A DNA stretch of 64,000 bases from Chenopodium formosanum (GCA_024500155.1 CM044880.1:7192001-7256000); one strand, 5' to 3'; positions 44,371 to 56,354 are shown, counted from the stretch's first letter. Notes: generated from the letters alone by a model not told the origin. Numbers and translations: made by a program.

Positions 44371-44803
44371 GTGCTTATCAAAACACGACCGTATTTAACC
44401 CTTATTAAAAATTTTAAAACATAGAGGAGGAGTAATAATCGCGAACTATATTGTCTTAGGTTTCGTTTGTTTTAACTGGAAGTAAATTTTTGGGAGTACT
44501 TAAATCTTGTCCATAAACGCAATGAACGACATGGCGTTTGACAGAAGAAACTTGAAATTTCAGTGCAGGGGTGACTGATGCGATAGGGACTAGGGGTGCA
44601 GACGTTCAGTTTAGCATAGGGAAGGAAAAATTATCTCTGCCAAAAGATTTATTTGCTGCTTATCTCTGCCAAAATAGGTTCATTGGTTTAAAATACTTGT
44701 CAAACTGCACTACTGTGATTTAATAAGGACACAATAAAGTAACTTTTGAATTTCAAAAGCACAAGTAGACAATGGACAAGATAAATTAAGGTTGATTGTA
44801 ATG

Positions 44804-45126
44804 CTCCCTCTATCTCCTTTTAATAGTTTTTTATGGGCATTTTACACAAAAATTAATAAAACACAAATAAAAATAGATAAAATGTATTGAAAAAGTAAAT
44901 TGACATTGAGTATGTAAAAAAATAGAGAAAGAAAGTACTCCTAAAAGTACATCAAAAAACAAAAATGACATGAAAAAGTTAAATTTACACAAATATTGTT
45001 GTAAATTTGAGGAAATTTTGGTAAAAATTTAATATTAATGATTGTTGAAAAAAGCAAATTAAATTGGATGAATATTTTAAGACTAAAATTTGTCCATAAT
45101 GGATTGTCAAAAGAGAGCGGAGGGAG
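44804..45126. mobile_element. Stowaway-like MITE
   Basis: CTCCCTCTATCTCCTTTTAA at the left and GAGAGCGGAGGGAG at the right form inverted ends, with TA just outside the right end. Confidence 0.6.
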
Positions 45127-45199
45127 TAGTAATAGAAAAGGTACAAAGTCAAATAAAAATTGTAAGTATTACTTTTGTTTTATATTCAGTCTTATATTA

Positions 45200-45411
45200 G
45201 GGTTTGTTCTCATTGACTGAACTCAGCTGAACTAAACTGAACTGAATTGAACTGAGCTGAATTGAACTGAACTGAACTGAATTGAGTTGAATTGAACTGA
45301 ATATTTTATAAGATAAGAAAATTAAGAGCTGAACTGAACTGAACTGAACTGAATCGAGCTGAACTGAACTGAACTGAACTGAACTGAATTTCAACGTAAG
45401 AGAACAGACCC
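45200..45411. mobile_element. Tourist-like MITE of CTGAA repeats
   Basis: Inverted ends GGGTTTGTTCT and AGAACAGACCC, with a perfect TTA duplication (45197-45199, 45412-45414). The body is almost entirely GAACT/GAATT pentamers around a short spacer (TTTTATAAGATAAGAAAATT). Compact relative of 8777-9829. Confidence 0.85.
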
Positions 45412-45472
45412 TTAGTTGCAACTTTAGGATATTTTTTATGGGATATAAACTATTCCAAAGTTATAACTAATA

Positions 45473-46073
45473 CTCCCTCCGTTTTTTTTTTTTTTTTTTT
45501 TTTTATTTGCATCAATTTTCTATATTTAATAACTTTATATTACTCCCTCCGTCCCCGAAAGAATGACCTATTTGGGTTGATTTCGCGGGTATTAAGAAAT
45601 TTAAATAAAAAGAAGTAAAAGTATATATTGGAAAGATAAATTTATATAGAATTTGTAAAAAAGTAGAGATAGAAAATAATAAAAGTACATAGAGAAATAA
45701 AATTTTATATGGGGAAGCTAATTTTGCACAATAATTATTGCAAATTGGTGGGGATTTTAATGCAAATGAGTCATTCGTTTTGGGACTAACATTAGGTCAA
45801 ATGGGTCGTTCTTTCAGAAACGGAGGTATTATATATTTTATCATTTCTCTCTCTTACTTTAAACTCCACTCAAATGATTATTTCTCTTTCTTCCATGGTC
45901 TCCACTTAAATAATAGAAATATTTATCTTGTCTCACATACCTTCTCTTTTATGGTTACCATCTCACTTTTACTATAGTAATTTATTCACCCACTCACAAT
46001 ATTTTATTACCCTCCTACAACTTTGTGCATTCTCAAGTGATGCAAATAAATAAAAAAAAAAAAACAGAGGGAG
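45473..46073. mobile_element. Stowaway-like MITE containing a nested MITE
   Basis: Outer ends CTCCCTCCGTTTT and AACAGAGGGAG with TA on both sides. The inner flanks TTTTATTTGCATCA and TGATGCAAATAAATAAA are also inverted repeats. The element is split by 45543-45826. Confidence 0.75.
45543..45826. mobile_element. Stowaway-like MITE nested in 45473-46073
   Basis: Inverted ends CTCCCTCCGTCCCCGAAAGA and TCTTTCAGAAACGGAG with matching inner AATGACC and GGTCGTT. Flanked by TA. A right-half relative lies at about 50766-50938. Confidence 0.75.
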
Positions 46074-46257
46074 TACTTCTTCCGTTTCTATTTAGTTGAC
46101 ACGTTTGATAACTTTGATTTAAACACATATATTAAGAAGATGAGAGAGAATAAAAAGAAAGTGAAGTACCTTGTACATACAAGGTTAAAAATTTACCTCA
46201 AAAGAAAACGTGTCAGCTAAAAAAAAAAAAACCTTCCTAAAAAGGTATGCTCCCTTC

Positions 46258-46299
<42 letters not shown>

Positions 46300-47313
46300 A
46301 TCACTTTCCTTTTATTTGCACACCAAATAAAATGAAGATTTCATAAAAATATATGAACATTTAGTATAAAAAATATGAACACCTAACAAAAAATTATGAT
46401 CATTTAGTGTATTAAAAATGAACATGATTTTCTTATATTCATATAAATACAAATTTATTTTATGTTATTATTAACGGAAAAATAAAGATAAAATGAATCA
46501 TTAAAATATGTTCAGTTTTTATATACTAAATGTTCAATTTTATAGTAATAAATATTCATTTTTATTGTAATAAATGTTCAATTTTAAAGTACACTGTGCT
46601 CATTTTTTTTTCCCAAAAATTATACACAAATATTAGGAACTCAATTAAAAACCGAAATTTATCATAACAAAAAAATTAAAGATGCAGAAATTCAATAATT
46701 TATCACAAAAAATCATTAAGTATATTAACATTCATAAAAAATTCAAAAATTTAGTTGAATATTCTAATTCACTAGATTAACATTCTCCGTACTTTGTATC
46801 ATCAATGAATCTATTGTACAGTTCCAACAACCAACTAGGCTATCACTAATAACATGATATATAAGGTAAATATTTGCTATTTATTAGTTACTTTAGGAGG
46901 GCCATAATACATATTATTATACATCACCACTTGGGCCATGGGGGCCGGGCCTCCATCAGCCCCCCGTGGCTCCGCCCTTGCAATGATGTACTATTAAAGT
47001 ATATTTTGTCTGATTAGTATTTTTTGTGTAATATTATGCATGTAGTGGTATTTTTTACTATTTATAAGTTGAATATTTTCCTCCAAAATACTTACCATCT
47101 GTCACCTATTATATATATAATGGTATATTTTCCATTCTATATATTTGCTAAACTAATAGGAGATATGTGCTAAAGGTTAACCTATATTAAAATTGGAGAT
47201 CACCATTTATAATTGTACGAACCTAATGGTCATTCATAAGGAGTACCAAAAAGGCATCTTCAAATAAAGCCACAAGTTTCCCTCAAAATAAAAAATACGG
47301 AGTAATAAATAGG

Positions 47314-47355
<42 letters not shown>

Positions 47356-47588
47356 CCCACAAGTTTAATTGCTTCCTCCATTTTGTGATAATTATAGCAT
47401 TAATGTTTTAGAAATTATATTAATGGTCTTTATTTTTTGCACTAACAAAGAGCTGGTATATGGACTATGGAGTTTATTTAGAATGGAATGGCATAATCTT
47501 TTGTCAACCGTTGCTAAAATTAAACTTAAGAGTGAAATAATCCAGCATTAGTAAGGCGAACATCTTTGTAAACCATAAAAATTAAACC
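46074..47588. other. Intergenic DNA with homopolymer tracts
   Basis: No gene. Includes a diverged inverted-repeat element at about 46076-46220 (TTGACACGTTTG versus AAACGTGTCAGC), a T tract at 46259-46297, GAACA-rich AT sequence at 46340-46600, a GC-rich patch at 46929-46980 resembling the end of the hAT-type element at 60176 (GGCTCCGCCC), and an A tract ending near 47354. Confidence 0.5.
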
Positions 47589-47961
47589 TGCAATATATAA
47601 TTAAAGAGGTAGAAAAATATACGGGAACAATTATTTCATTGATAATTTGCGGGGTTACAACTCTCGTAGATCTCTTGATTCCTCTCTCCAAAGGGCTAGA
47701 GTTTGATATTTGTTTATAGTACGGGGCCTTGTCGGCTTAATCCATACTATAGACCTACAATGTTTGGTAGTAGGGAGGAGATGGGGTCTTTGTGACTTAT
47801 TCCATCTGAGCCTCATTAAACCCTATAAACGACCCTCTTTATATAGAGTGTCGTAAAGTAAAAGATTATAATCTATGAGATTCTGAAGATAAATATCTTA
47901 TCATTTTTGATATTATCTCCTTATTTGACACCTAATAATTAACAAAATTTCGGTGTCAACA
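47589..47961 (-). repeat. Probable solo LTR, minus orientation
   Basis: Read on the minus strand the segment starts TGTTGACACCGAAATTTTG, holds CTATATAAAGAGGG as a TATA box, has AATGAAATAATTG near its end and closes with TGCA: TG...CA, about 373 bp. No second copy or internal region is nearby. No matching target duplication was found, so the borders may be a few bases off. The lineage is undetermined. Confidence 0.55.
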
Positions 47962-48179
47962 AATCTTATTAATTATACATAAGATGATAAGACTCATAAG
48001 AGGATACATTAACACCAGTAATAATACTAATACTCCATTTGAAACGAAAATAACTGACTAAGTAGTAAATACAGTACTACAATTTTAGTAACTGGAAAAT
48101 CTAGCCATGAAATTTCGCTCGCTTAAACCGATTAGGCAATTACGGATCAGAGTAACTTCTTCAATCTTCATAGTACATC

Positions 48180-49268
48180 TTACTCAAGAACGGGTGAAAC
48201 CAAACTCATTGTATAATCCCAAGCGCTAAAAATAGGACAACCAACACTAGTTCCTCCTTGATATTGTCTATAAAATGATTTACTCGGATCAAGTAACGCA
48301 ACCATACCGCGGTTACGAACCAACCATTTTCCGGTCTCGGAAACACACAACAATTTCATACCATCACGATTAAGATCATACAATTTCTTCCAAGACAAAC
48401 CATCCGATTCCAACATCCAAACATCACGACCACAACACCACGATAATCGCCCTTTTATCTTATATAACCTCAACCTATCAGAACCATTGTAACGTTCATA
48501 CGAATCCATCATATCTTTCCATGTTATAGGAATTGTACTAATCTCTGCATTGACTAAATTCACTCCAATAATCACGCATACGTTAACCGCAGGCCAGTAC
48601 ATAGTTTCATTGATCAAAACCGGGACATCGACCGGGACAATAGCAACACCTACAATTTCATCAATACACAATCTATCCCATTTCCAAGTCTTTAAAGAAA
48701 ACATATAAATTTTATACAAATCAATGTCTTCTATGACAACTCCACACGATAACCCCATTAAATAAACAATCTTATCATCATCGATCGAAGAAACATAACC
48801 AAATCCAGCAGTTATCACAACAACATGACCTTTAGGATTTTGAGGACAATTAATAACATCACTACAATGTTGTGTAACAGGGTTACAAATATAGAAGTTA
48901 TAATTTTTGTCACAAAAACATACCAAACCATTGCACGAGCCCACCACATGAACACGTCCACCGTTAAAGGTGTAGTTGAACTTGAGGGTCTCTTCGACAC
49001 GGCCGTGTTCATCGAGTGTAATCGAGGTGAACAGAGGATGAGGATCGCGGTTCCCTGAGAACAAGAGTAATTGAGGGGATGGTAAAGAGGGGGATAATTT
49101 GAGTTGGGATTTCACGAATTTTGGGGAAGAAATTGTGGTAAGCCATGATTTGGAAACAGATTTGAAGCGAATTAGGGGTTTAACTTGAAGTCTTGGTAAG
49201 ATGTTATCGAAGATAAGATCATCTGGAAGAATTATTTGGGAATCTGATTCCTCAATCTCTTTCTCCAT
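48180..49268 (-). CDS. F-box/FBA protein, subfamily B, gene 7
   Basis: A 362-residue protein starting MEKEIEESDSQIILPDDLIF. The F-box is at about residues 14-55 (LPRLQVKPLIRFKSVSKSWL). The FBA part shows VHVVGSCNGLVCFCDKNYNF, ICNPVTQHC, FGYVSSIDDDKIVYL, YMFSLKTWKWDRL and DVWMLESDGLSWKKLYDLN. It ends in a QYQGGTS...SLVSPVLE tail. Subfamily B has RLYGIKGRLCW-like and LLDPSKSFYRQYQGG signatures absent from subfamily A. Predicted SCF substrate receptor. A tandem relative lies 2 kb away in the same orientation (51280-52440). Confidence 0.92.
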   Translation of the reverse strand: MEKEIEESDSQIILPDDLIFDNILPRLQVKPLIRFKSVSKSWLTTISSPKFVKSQLKLSPSLPSPQLLLFSGNRDPHPLFTSITLDEHGRVEETLKFNYTFNGGRVHVVGSCNGLVCFCDKNYNFYICNPVTQHCSDVINCPQNPKGHVVVITAGFGYVSSIDDDKIVYLMGLSCGVVIEDIDLYKIYMFSLKTWKWDRLCIDEIVGVAIVPVDVPVLINETMYWPAVNVCVIIGVNLVNAEISTIPITWKDMMDSYERYNGSDRLRLYKIKGRLSWCCGRDVWMLESDGLSWKKLYDLNRDGMKLLCVSETGKWLVRNRGMVALLDPSKSFYRQYQGGTSVGCPIFSAWDYTMSLVSPVLE

Positions 49269-49403
49269 CTTTGAAAATGAACTTTAAATTGGAAGTTTGA
49301 GAATAAAATGATTTTTTTAGAGAAGTTGTGTTCTTAAATGAAGGTTGAGTACTTAAATAAAGGTTGACAAATACGAGTAATAAAGATACTTCCTTCGTCA
49401 CTA

Positions 49404-49819
49404 GGGGTGTTTGGAAAGTGGGATTAAGAGGTGGGAATAGGATTATTTAATCCCAAGCTCCATAATTCCATGTTTGTTTGATGGGAATTAGGTTAGGGAG
49501 TGGGAATAAGCTTGAGAATATTTACCCTCTATTCCCACCATTTTATTACCTGGGGGGTAGGTAATAAAATAGAGGGAGTTCTCTAGCTATGTAAAAGACA
49601 TAATTGCCCTCAACTTAATAATCCATATCAAATTTTTGAGTATTTGAGATTTAAGACAATAAGGATAAAATTGTAATTTCGTCCTTTAATCCTAATTTTA
49701 TTTCAAGTTATATGCCAAACAAGAGATTGAGAATATTTGACAAACTCCCATTTACTAATTTCCATTCCCACTTCCACTTTATATTTCCCAAATTCCCATT
49801 CCTACTTGCCAAACGCCCC
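49404..49819. mobile_element. MITE with GGGGTGTTTGG ends
   Basis: Left GGGGTGTTTGGAAAGTGGGA and right TGCCAAACGCCCC are inverted repeats, and the inner portions (GGGAATTAGG..., TTCCCATTCC) also pair. It lies just upstream of gene 7, whose ATG is at 49268. No clear target duplication. Confidence 0.65.
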
Positions 49820-51279
49820 AAATGTTTTTTACGTTTTTATTAAAAGTGTTTTTTTTACTCTTTATATTTGGTATTTTTTCTATTTTGGTCATAAATTTTG
49901 AACAAAATTACCCTTATTTTACAATTTTTATAATAAAGTCCTTAATTTTCCATGTGCTATACTGCTATTGTACTGTTTGTAGTATTTTACTACTTTTTCA
50001 ACACTTATTATTACTTTCTCTCTTCTCTCTGCTCTAATATCTTCACCCCACATGCTCAACATTGTATTTTTCAATAAAATTATACTTTTAATCATTAAAA
50101 TATTTTAACATACCTTAACTTTACACAATTTATTAATAATCGCGCATAATTCCAAACGTAAAAAATATTAGGAGAACACTAGGGAGTAGGGAGTAATAAA
50201 TTAGGAAGAAGGAAAAAAAAAAAAAAAAAAAAAAAGAGAAATGTGACAAGACATGTCTCAGAACTTCACAAGTCAAAAACTACTCAAAGTAGTCTAGTAC
50301 TCTACTACTCTATGTACTTACGTATAGTTCAGCTAGTGTAAGTAAATTTTGAATGACATTTCGTGTGAGAATTGAATCGCATAAAAGGGATGCAGTTTAT
50401 TACTTTGTTTATCAAACTGGAAAATTGTAAATACTACATTTACAAAAAATGTTTAATTAGAATGGCATTTTCATGATGAACAAAATTTGTTTATAAATAT
50501 GAGAAACTGAGACTCCCTCAACTTTTTACTTATTCGTTTCACAATAATCTTGACACTTTATCTTTAAATGTGTTTTAAATAATTGTAATACATTCTTATT
50601 TGGTAAGGACATATTAATATTTTATTATTTCTTTCTCCTACTAAACTTACTTATATTATGTTTTTTTAGATGAATTGATTTGATCCAATCAAAATCATTT
50701 TAATATAATCTAATGATTTTATTTTTCCTAATTTTAATTTCAATAATAACATTGCTTATATATAGCCCTTAGGGCTACGTATAACACTACCCTATTTTTA
50801 TTACTATCTTTCTCTACTTTTTTTTATAAACCCCATGAAAATTTATCTTCTCAATATACTTTTACTTCTAGTTATTTAACTTTATAAATACCCGCAAAAT
50901 CAACTCAAATGGGTCGTTCTTTCGGAGACGGAGGGAGTACACATAATGCAATTCTTTCAAAAAAAAAAAAAAAAAAAAAGCAAACATAGAAACTGAAAGT
51001 ATGTAGTACAAGTAGTGTACAACTGAAACGGCCACTAGTTACTAGTCTACTACTCCTTACATAAGTTCTAATTTCCTAAATACAACACTAGTAAATAGTA
51101 ATAATACCGCCATTTGAAATCCAAAAACTAACTCATTGGTAAATCTAGCCGTGAAATTTTGCCTGAACCGATTACAATTAGTGCCCAATAAGATAGGATT
51201 ACATTACATATGCTTGAAATCTTCAATTACACAATTACTCAGCAAAAACACAAAAAAGATTAGGATCGTCTTGTCACGC
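49820..51279. other. Intergenic DNA between genes 7 and 8
   Basis: AT-rich, with A runs at about 50214-50234 and 50960-50979, and a right-half Stowaway remnant at about 50766-50938 ending GACGGAGGGAGTA. No gene seen. Confidence 0.5.
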
Positions 51280-52440
51280 TTACTCAATTACGGGTGAAAC
51301 CAGACTCATCTTGTAATCCCATGCTTTGTATACATGACCACCAAAATGAGTACCTCCTTGATATTGTCTATAAAAACTTTTACTCGGATCAAGTAACGCA
51401 ACAAGATTATCATTTGATACCAACCATTTTCCAGTCTCAGAAACACCCAACAAATGCATTTGATCGCGATTAAGATCATACATTTTCACCCAAGACAAAT
51501 CATCTTTGTTCAACCTGTAAACTTTACGAACACAACACGATGACCTTGACCTAATATTGAAAATATCAAACCTCAAAACATTAGGATCATAAGGATCATA
51601 AAACACACACAATTGCCCTTTAATCCCAATTAACTCTATCCTTTTAAAAGGTTGAACCGAATTAAGCACTTCATCAGGAGGTGTTAAAGGAATTTTACTA
51701 ATCTCAGAATTGACTAAATTAACCCCAACAACATTCCCAAAGTTAATCGCACACCAGTATAGAACGACATTGACCAAAACCGGCACAACATCTCGAGCAA
51801 TTGCAACACCTTCTACATTATTTAATCCAGGGGATGATCTTTCCCATTTCAAAGTAGTCAAAGAAAACATATAAACATCAAAATCAACCAACTCATTGAC
51901 ATGAAAATTGTTTTCATTGGATGTCTTTGTTAAACAAGCAATCTTGTAATCATCAATTGAAGAAACATAACCAAACCCAGCACCTATGATTTTTTGGTTA
52001 AGGCCGAAATCAGGACATTTAATAATACTACTACGTTGTTGAATAAAAGGGTTGCAAATAGAAAAGTTGAAATTTTTGTCACGAAAACATACCAAACCAT
52101 TGCAACAACCCAAGAAATGAAAACTAGGACCACCGTTGAAGGTGTAGTTCAATCTAAGCGTCTCTTCAACACGGCCGTGTTGATCGAATGTAACCGAGGT
52201 GAAAAGAAAATCAGAGTCGCGGTTGCTCGATAAAAGGAGGAATTGAGGGGATGGAGAGGTGTATAATTTGAGGTGGGTTTTTGCGAATTTTTGGGTGGAA
52301 ATTGTAGAAAGCCATGATTTGGAAACAGATTTGAAGCGAGTGATAGATTTAATTGGAAGTCTTGGTAAGATATTCTCAAAGATTAGATCTTCTGGAATTG
52401 TTAGAGTTTGAAAATTTGGTGTTTGTGTATGTTCATCCAT
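51280..52440 (-). CDS. F-box/FBA protein, subfamily B, gene 8
   Basis: A 386-residue protein starting MDEHTQTPNFQTLTIPEDLI. The F-box is at about residues 15-57 (LPRLPIKSITRFKSVSKSWL). FBA signatures are FLGCCNGLVCFRDKNFNF, ICNPFIQQR, FGYVSSIDDYKIACL, YMFSLTTLKWERS and a LLDPSKSFYRQYQGGTHFGG tail ending MSLVSPVIE. It is longer than gene 7 because of a loop of about 25 residues before the VYRLNKDDLSW strand (VLRFDIFNIRSRSSCCVRK). Predicted SCF substrate receptor, target unknown. Confidence 0.92.
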   Translation of the reverse strand: MDEHTQTPNFQTLTIPEDLIFENILPRLPIKSITRFKSVSKSWLSTISTQKFAKTHLKLYTSPSPQFLLLSSNRDSDFLFTSVTFDQHGRVEETLRLNYTFNGGPSFHFLGCCNGLVCFRDKNFNFSICNPFIQQRSSIIKCPDFGLNQKIIGAGFGYVSSIDDYKIACLTKTSNENNFHVNELVDFDVYMFSLTTLKWERSSPGLNNVEGVAIARDVVPVLVNVVLYWCAINFGNVVGVNLVNSEISKIPLTPPDEVLNSVQPFKRIELIGIKGQLCVFYDPYDPNVLRFDIFNIRSRSSCCVRKVYRLNKDDLSWVKMYDLNRDQMHLLGVSETGKWLVSNDNLVALLDPSKSFYRQYQGGTHFGGHVYKAWDYKMSLVSPVIE

Positions 52441-52565
52441 CCTTGTAGGAAGTATTGGTGGTTGTATAAGAGAAAAAATTGTTTGAGCTAAGAACAGGGA
52501 TTTAAAAATAAAAGAATTACCCCGTTAAAAAAAAAAAAAAAAAATTAAGCTTTTATTCAATAATA

Positions 52566-52655
52566 CTACCTCCGTTACAGATTATGTGCAACGATTTGAC
52601 ATAAAACAGAGAGGGAAAATGTCTAATCGTTGTATATAACCTGTAACAGAGGTAG
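52566..52655. mobile_element. 90 bp hairpin MITE (Stowaway type)
   Basis: CTACCTCCGTTACAG and CTGTAACAGAGGTAG at the ends with TA on both sides. The pairing continues inward (ATGTGCAACGATT versus AATCGTTGTATAT), so nearly the whole element folds into one hairpin. Confidence 0.75.
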
Positions 52656-52657
52656 TA

Positions 52658-52692
<35 letters not shown>

Positions 52693-52910
52693 GGATATAA
52701 TGATATATGAAGTAAACAGAGTCCTTTACATATCAGTTGTCATTGTCAACATGTTAAAATCGTGTTCCTTGTGTTCCACGTTAAATGTGGAGTACTCTAC
52801 TACTCTTGCTAGAGTAGCTAGCTGCAAACACGCGGATAATAGGAAAAAAAAAAAGTTTTAGAGATAGAGTGGTAAGACTCATTTGCACCGGAGACTATCC
52901 GTCTTTAATG

Positions 52911-53210
52911 CTCCCTCCGTTTTTAAATAATTACTTAATTTTTTTAATTTTTTTTTCAACCATTTTAAAATATTTGTTCAATTTTCTTTTTTCGACCGTT
53001 AAATATTTCGCGATTTCCTTTCTCTCACCTAGTGGACTCACCCTGAATCATATTTAATTAAATTCATATTCTCTCTCCTCTAATTATCTCCACTACTTAT
53101 GTTTTTTTTTTACAATTTTTTATTCTTCCACCCACCCACTATCTCCATATTTTATTACTTTTTCAAATTTTTCCTAAAACTCTGGACATAGAGATAAAAA
53201 TGGAGAGAGT
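52911..53210. mobile_element. Stowaway-like MITE
   Basis: CTCCCTCCGTTTTTAAATAA at the left and AAAAATGGAGAGAG at the right, AT-rich interior with TATCTCCACTACTT-like sequence shared with 1124-1406 in inverted sense. Confidence 0.6.
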
Positions 53211-53450
53211 ATTTAATTCAAAATTTGAATTTAACCAAAATCATTATTCCCTTTGTTCTCTTTTATTTTTAACGTTTAAAATTATGTACAGATATAAGGT
53301 GGGGTTAGGTGGAGATGAGACATGTACAACCTTAAATCTATCCCGCCTCATCATCCGTGGACCATGTCAGTATAAATTTTATCCCCATCCTTGACTCGCC
53401 AAGTGACTTGCCTAAAGATAACGGAATAGAAAAAAATTACGAAATTAATA

Positions 53451-53757
53451 GTCCCTTCGTTTTAAAATACTTGCTCCATTTCTTTATGCGCGGAGTTTTA
53501 GTAGAAATTAGATAGAGTAATGAAATACAGAGTATAGAGATAATAGGGTTAGTGTAAGGTAAATCTGTAAATTGGAGGAGAGATAATCTAAAAGTAATAA
53601 AATTGAGTCCCACTAGTTTAAAAAAAAGAATAAAATATTATAAAAGTTTTTTTATTACAAGATATTATTATAAAAGCTTTTCAAATAAGTAAATGGAGCA
53701 AGTATTTAAAAACAACCGCAAAAGAAAAGTGAAGCAAGTATTTAAAAACGAAGGGAG
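53451..53757. mobile_element. Stowaway-like MITE, sibling of 1124-1406
   Basis: GTCCCTTCGTTTTAAAATAC left, GTATTTAAAAACGAAGGGAG right, plus an internal second AGTATTTAAAAAC copy exactly as in 1124-1406. Confidence 0.75.
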
Positions 53758-54099
53758 TAATTAATTGTTAAGTTTTTAAATTGATCATACTCAACCCTTA
53801 CCTTACACACATATTTTGGAGTACTTCTCTCGTGTTAGAATATTATCAACCAAACAAAAATTAAAGTCATTTCTTAGGAAATGGGCAAGAAATTACTTCT
53901 CATGAAATAAAAATAATTACATGTAACCCTAATATTACTATTTTGACAATTGAGGAATAGCCCAATGATTGACCTCCAATTCGAAAGGATCTTAAAATCG
54001 AATCTCATTACTCATCCTTGTGTACAGATCAATGTAATTAATTAATACTTCGTATATTTCATTAATACCTTTCTCTATACATAGCATTTTTTTTATATA

Positions 54100-54191
54100 C
54101 TACCTCCGGTTCATATTACTCGTAATAAAGAGGTATTATTTGTGAGACATAAAATATTCCTTTGTTGCGAGTAATAAGAACCGGAGGTAGT
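54100..54191. mobile_element. 92 bp hairpin MITE (Stowaway type)
   Basis: CTACCTCCGGTTC and GAACCGGAGGTAG with TATTACTCG/CGAGTAATA inside; nearly full-length hairpin. A degenerate relative lies at about 57690-57769. Confidence 0.75.
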
Positions 54192-54279
54192 ATATTATTT
54201 GTTTCTCAATTGATGCTAAACCTGTGATACTAAATTCGCTTCAGCAAGTTATATTTGATGCTAATTATTGTACTTTGCT

Positions 54280-56354
54280 AACCCTATGGCAATGAGAATC
54301 ATAATTCAAACTGAAGTAGCCAAAGCCAAGGTGTTGAATGTTTGAGCATTTGGGTACAAAAGCAGCCAAAGAGAGCATTTATCAGCAATGTTACTAACAT
54401 TTTTCACATTGCAATTTGCAAAGCAGTTTTACTCCATTATACAAACACACATAGTTATGTAGCTGGTACTAGTTTGCAATTAAATTACACGCAAAAGACA
54501 AACATCAATAGATCCTAGTACGAGTACTACTAATATTAACCAGTCTATTTTATACTTAAAAAAGACTACATAAAACACACTAGTAGAGATTCTTCACTCT
54601 GCCCATTCTCTTCAACTTTAACTTAAACTCTTAGAAGGCACGAAGATATCAAGTGCACAGGCCATTTGACGATCTTTTCACTTCCCCATAGCTGCAAAGC
54701 ACGGAGAAATCAAGTCAGACAGGCTGCTTAGCATGAAAGGCAATCATCTCAGTTCCTAGTAGCTGCTATAATGTAACTGATTTTGTAAATATATTTATGC
54801 ATGCAAGTTTATATGATAACAAATTTCGTGTTTCTGTATTGCTGCTTACTAATGATGAGTGAGTTTTCTTTCCCCAAAGAAGATAGCCTGCATGTATCAT
54901 ACATATGAAATCTAACATCACTCTCTGGTTCAATTTAACACACTCAGTCACATAGCTAAAGAATCAAGAGTTAAGACACATTAGGATTGGCTTATACCAA
55001 AGTACCCAAACAACTTATATAGGAAACTTATAATTACTTCTATTTTAAAATCCTTATGAAATGTCCAATACTCCAATTCACCGAGCATAAAATAGAAAAC
55101 TGTGTATATATGAAGGAAAGGAGAAGCCGAGAAGGTAGAAATCTGAAGGTTTCAAACAAACAGCATGTCATCCCAGAGGAAAAACTATAGAATGTATATC
55201 TTGGCCACCTAACTGAAAAATTATTAAGGGCCTGGAATGCCAATTTAGAGCTACTTTACTTCAGTCATTATGGGAGTTCATTCCATATAATCTAAAACGA
55301 TTGTTCCTTGTAGATCGTCATCCAAAAGTATTGCCAAGAAAGGACAATAACATTTGAAAGAATGTGTTCATGATGTTAACATCCTCTCATAGTCTCATGT
55401 CCTATTAACACAAGATAATACCATAAAAGAAATGTTTATGGAAATCTTAAAGCTTGGGACTGTTCAGAGAAAATTGCTGCCAGAGTTACTAGAAAAAAGT
55501 GGTATCCAAAGGTGTAACAAGTCTTACATATAGAGAGCTTAATTTGTGGTTAAAGCTTTCTACAAAGTAAAGCTAGGTTACCTAAACAGATGCGTGAGAG
55601 CTCAATAGTCAATTACATATGACAGGGGAGTTTTAAACAATGGATCACCTGTTTTCATACTAGTTTTCCCAGATAATTCAAACAAAATGCTTGCAAATAA
55701 AATCAAAGAGGGAGAACTACAAACCATATAAGTGATATAATGGTATCTAGAATGATTACAATGAGAAATATGGAGCTTTCAATCTGAAATTTTTTGCTCT
55801 TGCAGAAGGTGTCTATTATGAAGTAATATAGTAGTATAAATTGTAGAAACAATAACCCTCTAATTTATTCTAATGGAGCTGTAAGATATCGAGCAATATT
55901 GTCAATGTACATGTTCTTAAAATGAGCTTATGGAAGATTGAACCATGAATTTCAGATCTTGAGCCAAAACTCTCTGCTTAGGATGCCCAAGACTCCTAGG
56001 ATTAAAGAATGGGGAGACAACTAATATTTGACAAGAGCTTACCACATGAAACATCTAGACTGTATAACTTTTTCTTGTCTAACGGACATGCTTTTGCCCG
56101 TTACCCACCTCAACATAAAAGCATAAATCATAACTAAGGTTACTAACACTAACAGTGCCAATAACACAAATAAAGCTATAGTCCTAATGTTCAAACAAAA
56201 TAATTGTGGATGAACATCAATCATCAAGCAAAGGAAATTCAATAAAAAGCAACTAAGCAAATATAAAAGTCCAATGACATTCAGCAGCATGATTTATAAT
56301 TGGAGTAATATTAACCAGAACATTACCAAAATGAGAGCATTTCTTGTCTTGGCT
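54280..56354 (-). repeat. Inverted copy of the F-box tail (unit 9)
   Basis: Reverse complement of the tail behind gene 6. For example CTAACCCTATGGCAATGAGA at 54280 mirrors the block at 43032-43051, and AGTAACTGATTTTGTAAAT-type and GTGCCACAT-type blocks follow in mirrored order. With the gene it forms an inverted repeat arm of about 3.2 kb. ORFs here are not supported as genes. Confidence 0.8.

Larger units (their letters stand above)
43061..44803. other. Intergenic DNA with MITE remnants
   Basis: No gene. Holds a Stowaway-like MITE (43354-43610) and a second one (43879 to about 44370) split by another insertion. The GC-richer part at about 44500-44600 was not recognised. Confidence 0.5.
52441..54279. 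other. Intergenic DNA with several MITEs
   Basis: No gene. Beyond the four MITEs listed separately it holds an ATA/AAT microsatellite at about 52658-52690 and AT-rich sequence. At about 53940-54040 is a stretch (CAATTGAGGAATAGCCCAA, GAATCTCATTACTCATCC) resembling generic plant repeat sequence. Confidence 0.5.

Noticed and set aside
45197..45421. Minus-strand ORF rich in Ser, Val and Gln
   Set aside because: Translation of the CTGAA pentamer MITE; the same artefact appears at 62736-62975.
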